In this document: positions 56,501 through 64,000 of the stretch, piece after piece
Numbering within the stretch: the stretch's first letter is position 1
Layout: each line of letters starts with the position of its first letter
Assembly: GCA_034770075.1 (NCBI GenBank)
Contig: CM068385.1
Span: 825,700-889,699, forward strand
Source of the DNA: Aralia elata
Taxonomy: Eukaryota; Streptophyta; Magnoliopsida; Apiales; Araliaceae
DNA: 64,000 nucleotides
Reading direction: 5' to 3'
The notes under the pieces: generated by a model
What the model was told of the DNA's origin: nothing
What the model saw: only the letters and a program-made list of their open reading frames with translations
Databases searched by the model: none
Position numbers and translations under genes: made by a program

Positions 56501-58456
56501 AGTCCCGAGTCCTGACACCCATTCTTTCAAATTAGAAAAGGAATTGCAATTTTCTTTAGGCCACTTTCATGGGATTCACTTATGTGAGAAGATGATTAAA
56601 AAAAATTAATATTCTTTGTAGAAAAATATCATTTTCTTTTAAAAATAGCTAATATGTTAAAACCAAAACATAATAAGGAAAAAGATGGAAATCTTCTATG
56701 AACAACCATATAAGGAGTATTAGATTTTTGTTTTCATTCAATTTTTAATTTTCAACAGTATTAACAGAAGGTGCAAGATAATTAAACTTAAATCAACACT
56801 CTCTTTACATTATTCTTATTAGACTTATTTTATAAAAAATAACCTTAATTTTTAAATTAATTCTGAAATTTATTGTTATTGTTTTGATAAATATTTCATT
56901 CTATTCGAGGAATCAAACCCTACCTAAACGTGTGACTTGGTCCAACATTCTTGTCCGGTAATCTGGCTGGGCCTGATAATGCTAAATGCCTTGATCTGTC
57001 ATCATGGCCCATCACTTCCACGAGTCAATTCCATCCACGTCAGATATTCTCTTTTATGGTCCAATCTTATCCTACGGAAACTCTTGCCAATATTCCTCCA
57101 AATATTGTGAAATGCATGCAAGTGTTTTGTTATATGTATAATAATAAAATTTGCTCATCACCATATTTTAATGAACAAATTTATAGTATAAAACTGGTAT
57201 ATAACACATTGTAGATTTGTCTGCTTTCTAACATTTGTAACTTTTTCAGTGATAACTTTAATACGTTTGCACTTTTAAATTTAATAAATTTATTTAACTT
57301 ATCGTATCAATTTTAATATGGTGCATTTGAATCTCAATAACTGTGTTTGTGAATTAAATAAGTTGTGTTTATATTTGTAAATTGATCGAACATTATGCAA
57401 AGACTAAAATAAAATTTAAATTTCTAAACGCACCAAACGTTATTTAACTAAACAAACACTATATTTAATTTCTTTTGAAATTATTTTTTTAACTATATAC
57501 CAAAAACACTCCAACGTTACTTTTTTAAAATCAAGTATCCTAACCCTTCATCCTAAGGGAGGAAAAAGAATGGATTGTTTTATTTATTTATACTCAAATA
57601 TAATTTCAAATATTTTATAATTTGTGAGTAAAAAAAAGACTCAGCTCCCTCACCCCAATAGTCCCAGATTCCCGTATCCATTTCCTCTTATTTCATTTAA
57701 TATATTAATTATTTATGTTTTTTACTATTATCCCTTTTTGTTTACCATTAAACTCTTTTTATGTTATTGAATATCGTGAATATTTAGGGTAAATTATTGA
57801 GCTAGTGGCAAATCGAAACTTTAATATGCGTTTATTATTAAAAAGCTTCTAAACTATTTATATGGTTTCAGCATCTACTTGATTAATGAAATATCTTTTT
57901 ATTTGTCAACTTTTAATGTTAAAAATACTTTTAATAGTTATATTTTTAATAGAATTGATTATATGTTATCTTTATCTTTTAATAAATTCACATAGGTACT
58001 AATGTAGTATTATTAATTAACAAATTAAGAATACATGACAATTTTTAATATAAAAATAGAAATAATATTTATTTACTTTTGAAAGGAAAGTGTACTCTTT
58101 ATTTGTAATTTGTTAGGGAGAAAAAAATAAAGACTTTGTTTCATACTTTGTCATTGAGTTTTAAAATGGACGAAAAAAATGGATAGAAAATTAATTTTTT
58201 TTGTCTAATTTCTTTGTTACAGACGAAAAGCTAAATAACATATGATCATATTTTATAATTCCTATTATATCATTTAGATTATAAACATGATGAAATTAGA
58301 TAGACGATGGGAGACTCATGCGAAAATATTGTATCTTCATGTAGAAATATCAATTTTCTAAAACTAATATAATGACAACTTAGTAGTTTAAATATGAAAT
58401 TTAAGTTTTTTTTATAAACTCAATAACAACGTAAAAGAGAATATAAAAGTTGTTTA
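56501..58456. other. Intergenic, no gene recognised
   Basis: AT-rich DNA between the MULE and the ABCF gene. I see no exon with conserved coding sequence, no RNA gene, and only short chance open frames. Confidence 0.6.
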
Positions 58457-58755
58457 CTTCCTCTATTCCAAAACATATGATCATTATTAACTTTTTGAAA
58501 TCAATTTAAGACATTTTTAAATTCAAAACTAACATTAATTCTTTTGATTTTTGTCAAATGATGAAAATTTGTAAATTATCTTAAAAGTATTGGTCATTGC
58601 AATATTTATTGTTTATTTTAATTTTGATATTATTGTAATATTTATTTTTTTCAAATTTTTTGATGAATTATCTTATAATTATAATTTGAAATATTATTTT
58701 CGTTATAAATTAGGTTTCTATTATTTTCTATTTCGTCCCAGAGTGACCGAGGGAG
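58457..58755. repeat. Stowaway-like MITE
   Basis: The ends are CTTCCTCTATTCC and (reverse complement) CTCCCTCGGTCACTC, flanked by TA (58455-58456, 58756-58757). The interior has the inverted 'gactttttgaaatc' type sequence seen in other hairpin elements here. The termini are degenerate. Confidence 0.6.
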
Positions 58756-60944
58756 TAAAACGAAAATAGCATGCGTCGAAGATGGAAATTATTTCATTTT
58801 GTAGGCATGGATCAGAGTCCAAATATAGCTCTACAATACTAACACCTCATCTCTCTCTTCACATGCACAGATACTGATCTGCCCCCCGCCTCTCATTTTT
58901 TCTTCAAATTGGTAGACTCAAGTTTACTGCTCTTTTGAATCCGAAATTTGTACTTCAATTTTGTTTATATCGATTTCCAAGTGTGTTAAAAAATCTGCGC
59001 TCGATCCGTCAATTTCTTGGCTTCTCCCTCCTACCCTCCCTGGCTGTTACTCCTGCTACTCCTTCTACTCCTTCGATTGCTGTTAGGTACCAAACCCTAG
59101 ACCAAATATTTGATATGTATATATATGTGCGTATTATGTTATGTTTGAATCTTTGGCATGTGGTTTTTCGTCTTCTTTACCTCTTTAATTGTGACTGTAG
59201 TTTCAGAGCCTGTGGGTGTTGATTCAATTCCATTTTTTGTTAATTTATGTGGTTCAAATGTTTGGTTGATTGATTGATTGATTGATTGAATTGTTGTATA
59301 CTGGGTTGTGCTTAATTAGGAATATGTGAGCAGCTTAATTTTAGTAATTTTCAGTAACTTGGGTTCTGTTTATATAGATAATAATGTTTTTGTGTGATAC
59401 TTTTGCTGTGTTATCTAGATATAAAAATATCATTTTAGTATTTGAACCAAACTCTTTTTGAAACAAGATTTGTGTGTTCAAAATGTTAAGTATATGACAA
59501 AATTTAATGTTTCGACTATCATTTGTTTGCACGGTTGATTAAGATTTTTCTTGTTCAAATTCGATTTAACTGACACATATTATGTATGAGCTATGTGATT
59601 TTTTTAAAACTATTTCTAAAAATCAGATCAAGGATTATAAGAGCTCAATCTAAATAGTAAATGTTAGTTCTTTTTCTGAGTTTATGGATGGCATTGCATG
59701 TCATAATTCCGCCAAATTATCCAAAGGTATGAAATTATTAATTGTGTTTAACTTCTCTTATTATATTATCTGGTTCGGTTGTTAATTCCATGTTTCGATT
59801 AAATGAGGATATCCCAAGAGGAATTAATGAATTTGTATAGTTTTTCTAAAATTCTGAATTCTAGTCTGTTTATAATGGAAGCCAACAATCTTTTGCTTTC
59901 TGTTTACAATGCAACTGGCCTTAATTCTGCCTTGCATCTTCACAGGTCCATTTCGATTGTGTCTATTGAGGCATTACAGCAATTTCAAGTCGAGAGTCTA
60001 AACTCTTAGCTGGAAATCGCAGCATTGCACAGGTTATTGCCCTTTAATATTCTCTGTTAGCAAGTGGGTTAAGATCATTTTTATCTTTTGCATCTGTCTT
60101 TCTCTCATTCTTGGCGAGAGTTTTGGTTTAATGAAGCTTCAAATAACGTGAAATTATTAACGCTTCCTAAAATTTGTTTGGAGTTGCCTAATCTTCTGTG
60201 AGTCTAACAACAGCAACAAGTCTTTCTCAATTGACGAATCAGATAATTAGCCATTTGTTCCTTTTATATAGTTTAGTAATTCAGAATTTTCATTGATTCG
60301 AATTTTAGTGACTATCCATATGCAGTCATTTCTTTACTACATTATTTTTATGTGATCTCAGTTGTAGTTAGTATAAAATGAAAAACTGATGTGATCTAAA
60401 AGGTTATGTGAATTAACATATTTGACAAGATTATATAATGTAGAATGAAGGCAATTATTCTACTTGTTATTGGTGATTTATGCTATCCCACAACCAAAAT
60501 AGTTTAATCTATTATAGAATTGCTGGACATTATTCTTTTGTATTGCTCTTGTGCTGACTCGAACTGCTCCTACATAGTGAACATTAGTTTTGCATATTAA
60601 CTATATGATTTGGAAATTTGTTTTAAGAATCATCAGTTATGTTACGTACTATGTTATTTGCGTAACACAGTGTAATGACTGATCTATGTGATATGTGTTT
60701 GTATTGGGTATGGTTTATGGTTTCAACATAGATTTGTGATGACCACCTTATATGTCTTTAGGTAGAAAGAAATTTATTAGAGGGTCTTGCATTTGATTCA
60801 TAATGATCCACTTCTCTTACTCTTGCTCTCATCCCAAAAATCCCTAATATATGATATTGAATCAATGTGTTTTATTTAAGGAAATTGTGGATGATTGTTA
60901 TGATATGATATTGAATCAATGTATCTTTTTATTAATGTACTTTT

Positions 60945-61132
60945 TAGTAATTTTTACACTTATAAGTCATTATCAGCCGAACACCTTCATAACTTGTTTT
61001 AACTTAATTTATGACTTATAAGTCAATTGATGCCGAACGCTTTTACGTATAAGTCACAACTTAAAATAACTTATAAGTCAACTTATATTTTAACTTGAAG
61101 TCATTTTAAAATAAGTCGTTGCCGAACGGGCC
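60945..61132. repeat. Fragment of a transposon with GGGCCCGTTCGGCA end
   Basis: In reverse complement the segment starts GGGCCCGTTCGGCAACGACT and has repeated ACTTATAAGT/CCGAAC motifs (acttataagtcattatcagccgaac, cttataagtcaattgatgccgaac). This style is typical of plant DNA-transposon subterminal regions. The opposite end was not found. It lies just upstream of a CT-rich candidate leader exon. Confidence 0.45.
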
Positions 61133-61244
61133 CTAAAACCTCTTCTCTCTCTCTCTCTCCGGTCTTATGCCGTCTTTGGGTTCTTTACATCCGGCGGTTA
61201 CTTCATCTCCATCTAGGTATACAACAAACACGTTCATACATACT

Positions 61245-61884
61245 CAGTGTTCTAAAAATCCCTGCCTAGGCCCCCCTGGCGCCACGCATAGGCGCTAGGC
61301 CCCCCTGGCGCCTCGCTTAGGCCTATGGCGGCAAAAAAATCCCTCTAGGAGATTAGGTGAAACTAGGCGGGGCCTAGGCGGGCAAGACGGAGAAATTAGG
61401 CCCCTAAGCGTGGCCTAGGCGGAGAAATTAGGGCTGCAATTGTTTTTTTATTTTTATTTTAATTTTAATAACTTAGCTACAAAATAACGTCGTGGGTCAT
61501 TATCTTGAAGGAGTATGAGTGTGAGTCCGATGGGGACATTATCTTGGAGGGATATGGAGAAGAAGACTTAGAGATCTAGAGGGATATGGAGATGAGGACT
61601 ATTAGTTTGTATTTTTGATTATTTGTTTGTGTTTAAACTTTGAACAATTGCATGTTTGTATTTGAACTTTGGCATTGGCAATATGGATATGTGTTTGAAC
61701 TTTAAGCAAAGGCCTTTATTATCTTTATTATAGATTGTTTTGCTTTATATTATTGTTTTGTTTGGATAAATGTAAGATAAAATATTAAAATTGACTTAAA
61801 ATAAAAATCCCGCCTAGGCCTTGCCCCCTAGGCGCTAGGCCCCCTCCGGCTCCCGCCTCCCGTCTAACGCCTTTTAGAACCTTG
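61245..61884. mobile_element. hAT-type non-autonomous element with GCC/GGC-rich ends
   Basis: A 640-bp element with ends CAGTGTTCTAAAA and (reverse complement) CAAGGTTCTAAAA, flanked by the exact 8-mer TACATACT at 61237-61244 and 61885-61892. The outer 100 bp on the left and 60 bp on the right carry GCCTAGGCG-type repeats. The centre retains a short coding trace (YECESDGDIILEGYGEED, plus) that may be the C-terminal end of a hAT transposase. Confidence 0.88.
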
Positions 61885-63351
61885 TACATACTATGTATAT
61901 ATCTGTATCTTTATCATCTTTATTAGCCTAAAATTAAATTAATTGGTCGGATCTATTATATTAGCATAAACGAGGTTTCCAATTCATGTTGCTTCTGTAG
62001 ATGTCTGATGTGACTTCTCAATTTAATTATCTGATTCTGTTTCTCCATGACATAAATGCAATAAATTAATGGAAATTTTTTCCCCTTATTTTACTTATCA
62101 AAGTTAAAAATAAAAAAAATTGTTTTCCAAGATTCTAGGGCACTTTGAAAGATATAATCTTTTACTTTTAAATATTTGTTACTGATTATTTGGGAGTAGA
62201 TGGTATATATGTTCTTTTTTCCCGATTGAAGCTTTTAAAGTGATGACTCTATTGGTGCTGTTTACTATTTTTCAATCATTTTGTGATTGCGGCTTTGGTG
62301 ACAGTTATGCAAAAAAAAAGCATCAGATCTTTGTATATCACATTTCTCACCCAGCCAAAAAAATGTGGTTACTACCAAAACAGTTCATAACATTATTGCT
62401 TAGAATCCCATACCTGCTTTGATTGTCAGTCTACCCACTTAAGTTATGTATTCTTCCATATTAGCTTGTTGAAGAAATTAGAATTTGTGAAATTAATTGT
62501 AAATCACGAGAGCTATTTAGCAAGAACTACAGGGGGTTTTCTAAACATGTTTTGAGTTTATTTCTTGGTAAAAAAATTGTAACTTTTAATGGCTTCGTGT
62601 TGTATATTTTTCTTCTAATAATGTAATTGTCACCAACCAAGCTTTAGAATTTCTCACTTTGGGATTAATTTAACATGGTCTGCCATAATATGTGGCCAAT
62701 CAAAATAACACTCTATTTGGGTACATGGATTCTGAACACTGGAATTGGTGTTGGAGAATAATTAACTTAAAATATCAACTAGCACTCCCCCAATTCCAAT
62801 TCCAAGGCATGGATCAATGCAAATAAATAAGGACTACATCTGTAGGAGATTCGAATTTTCTACACGCCCTGATAAGTAGCATGTGTTCATTTTGTTTCTT
62901 ACATTTCTTTTGGTTATTGATTATGGCGTGCCTATCTCATATTTACACCTACTTATTTTTAGTCTAACACATACTTGCACATTCCATATAACTGGCTTTC
63001 TCCTCCTATTTTTGTTATTCTTCAATGTTCTGAACCATGAACTCATTGATCTGGTTTATATTTCTAAATCCCTTTTTTTCAGTGTTAGGATTTCCTTTCA
63101 TGGGTAGAGTTGAATAAAAAAAAACCCCACTTTTCTTTAAATTTAAAAAAAAAACAATATTTGGATAGTTCTGTCCATGAAATTTGCACTTGGCTTGTCA
63201 CACCCCAGTTCAATTAACAAGGCCATCTTGTGCTCAAATATCTGACTACATGACAGGTTGTTTATATGTTATTTGGATAGAATAGTTGTTTATATTTATA
63301 ATTATATACAAGTTGGACTAATTTTCATAGTTCTCTACATCAGCCACTGCA

Positions 63352-64000
63352 ATGGGAAAGAAAAAAACAGATGAAAGTGGAGCTAATGCAAAGGCTAAAG
63401 ATGCCCCAAAAGATGTGAAGAAGCTCTCAGTCTCTGCAATGCTTGCCAACATGGACCAGAAACCTGATAAAGCCAAGAAAGGATCTTCTTCCTCAATCTC
63501 TACTTCAAGTAAACCCAAGTCCAAGTCAAGAGCAGCTCCAAAACTGTCATCTTATACTGATGACATAGATCTCCCTCCCTCTGATGATGAGGATAATGAT
63601 TATGCCTCTGAAGAAGGGCTGCAAGAAAATGATTTTCATAAACAGCCAGCTCGACACCAGAGGACAGATGCAAAGCCTCTTGACATCTCCATAACTGACA
63701 AAGAGTTGAAGAAACGAGAAAAGAAGGACATGCTTGCTGCTCAAGCTGCTGAGCAGGCTAAACAGATTGCTCTTAAGGATGATCGTGATGCTTTCACTGT
63801 TGTTATTGGTAGCCGATCAGCTGTTCTTGAGGGTCAAGATGAAGCGGATGCTAATGTCAAAGATATAACAATAGATAATTTTTCTGTTTCAGCTCGAGGG
63901 AAAGAACTCTTAAAGAATACATCAGTAAAGATATCACATGGGAAAAGGTACGGATTGGTTGGACCTAATGGTATGGGCAAGTCTACCCTATTAAAACTCC
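63352..64000 (+). CDS. ABCF4: ABCF (GCN20-type) ATPase, 5' part, cut by window end
   Basis: The frame is open for 216 residues from MGKKKTDESG to the window edge. The N-terminus is a charged, soluble leader (LSVSAMLANMDQK, SYTDDIDLPPSDDEDND), followed by a Lys/Glu-rich helix (KELKKREKKDMLAAQAAEQ). The first ABC domain begins at AFTVVIGSRSAVLEG and ARGKELLKNTSVKISHGKRYG. The Walker A loop GPNGMGKST occupies residues 204-212 (Met at the X before GKST is tolerated). There are no membrane spans: ABCF proteins are soluble twin-ATPase factors. GCN20/ABCF4-type members act with GCN1 or with ribosomes in translation control. Similarity to Arabidopsis ABCF4, from memory, covers the leader order as well as the ATPase. 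The start follows an acceptor at 63330 and the ATG context AATGGG is acceptable. The second ABC domain lies beyond the window. Confidence 0.92.
   Translation, partial: MGKKKTDESGANAKAKDAPKDVKKLSVSAMLANMDQKPDKAKKGSSSSISTSSKPKSKSRAAPKLSSYTDDIDLPPSDDEDNDYASEEGLQENDFHKQPARHQRTDAKPLDISITDKELKKREKKDMLAAQAAEQAKQIALKDDRDAFTVVIGSRSAVLEGQDEADANVKDITIDNFSVSARGKELLKNTSVKISHGKRYGLVGPNGMGKSTLLKL

Larger units (their letters stand above)
58850..63330 (+). other. Long leader region of the ABCF gene with several candidate 5'-UTR exons
   Basis: A CT-rich start (about 58850-59086) ends in a donor (GTTAG|GTACCA). A second candidate exon is 59946-60032 (cttcacag| ... attgcacag|GTTATT). A third, possibly alternative, leader is 61133-61216 (CT repeats, then ATCTAG|GTATAC). 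The acceptor before the coding exon is TTTTCATAG at 63330. The rest is intronic, with a transposon end (about 60945-61132) and a hAT MITE (61245-61884). These assignments rest on splice consensus alone. Confidence 0.5.

Noticed and set aside
58935..59222. 95-residue frame at the start of the ABCF leader
   Set aside because: It runs across a good splice donor at 59086/59087, has no recognisable similarity, and is most likely an upstream frame in the UTR.

Overview
This is eudicot nuclear DNA: AT-rich, with many short exons split by GT-AG introns, plant-type transposons and conserved land-plant genes. The species cannot be named from the sequence. Four host genes are visible: a peroxisome-biogenesis gene resembling APEM9/DAYU (minus, 5335 down to about 1560), the proteasome ubiquitin receptor RPN13 (plus, 8075-25477, 13 coding exons), an oxidosqualene cyclase that reads as a plant lanosterol synthase (minus, 33520 down to 26186, 18 exons, open throughout), and the 5' part of an ABCF/GCN20-type ATPase resembling ABCF4 (plus, from 63352 to the window edge). 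APEM9 and RPN13 are divergent. RPN13 and the cyclase are convergent.

Much of the rest is transposon layered on transposon. An 11.1 kb RPN13 intron (11786-22884) holds an old minus-strand Copia element with LTRs at 12187-12653 and 20793-21243. That element carries a LINE tail, a sliver of plastid atpA, an inverted third LTR, and a 2.7 kb insertion containing a 2 kb fold-back. Smaller non-autonomous elements with readable target-site duplications sit around the genes: two hAT-type (6603-7349, 61245-61884), two Tourist-like (5718-5992, 35720-35924), two of a Mutator-type MITE family (24625-24768, 25785-25942) and several Stowaway-like hairpins.

The most interesting block is 36499-56491. It reads as a roughly 20 kb Mutator-like element bounded by the 9-bp repeat TACATTTTT. 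It has a DUF1985 + Ulp1 (C48) peptidase gene on the left arm and a mudrA-type transposase on the right arm, facing each other, which resembles the Kaonashi class of MULEs. Both genes are broken. A young Athila-like Gypsy retrotransposon (43962-52299) sits in a transposase intron, and its gag segment is inverted relative to pol. The non-coding parts of the MULE, especially the first intron of each gene, are filled with copies of a short motif (TTGGTTACT), oriented inward from both ends. This is the best candidate here for something undescribed.

Exon boundaries were assigned by hand from splice consensus, reading frame and remembered family similarity. No alignment or database search was run.
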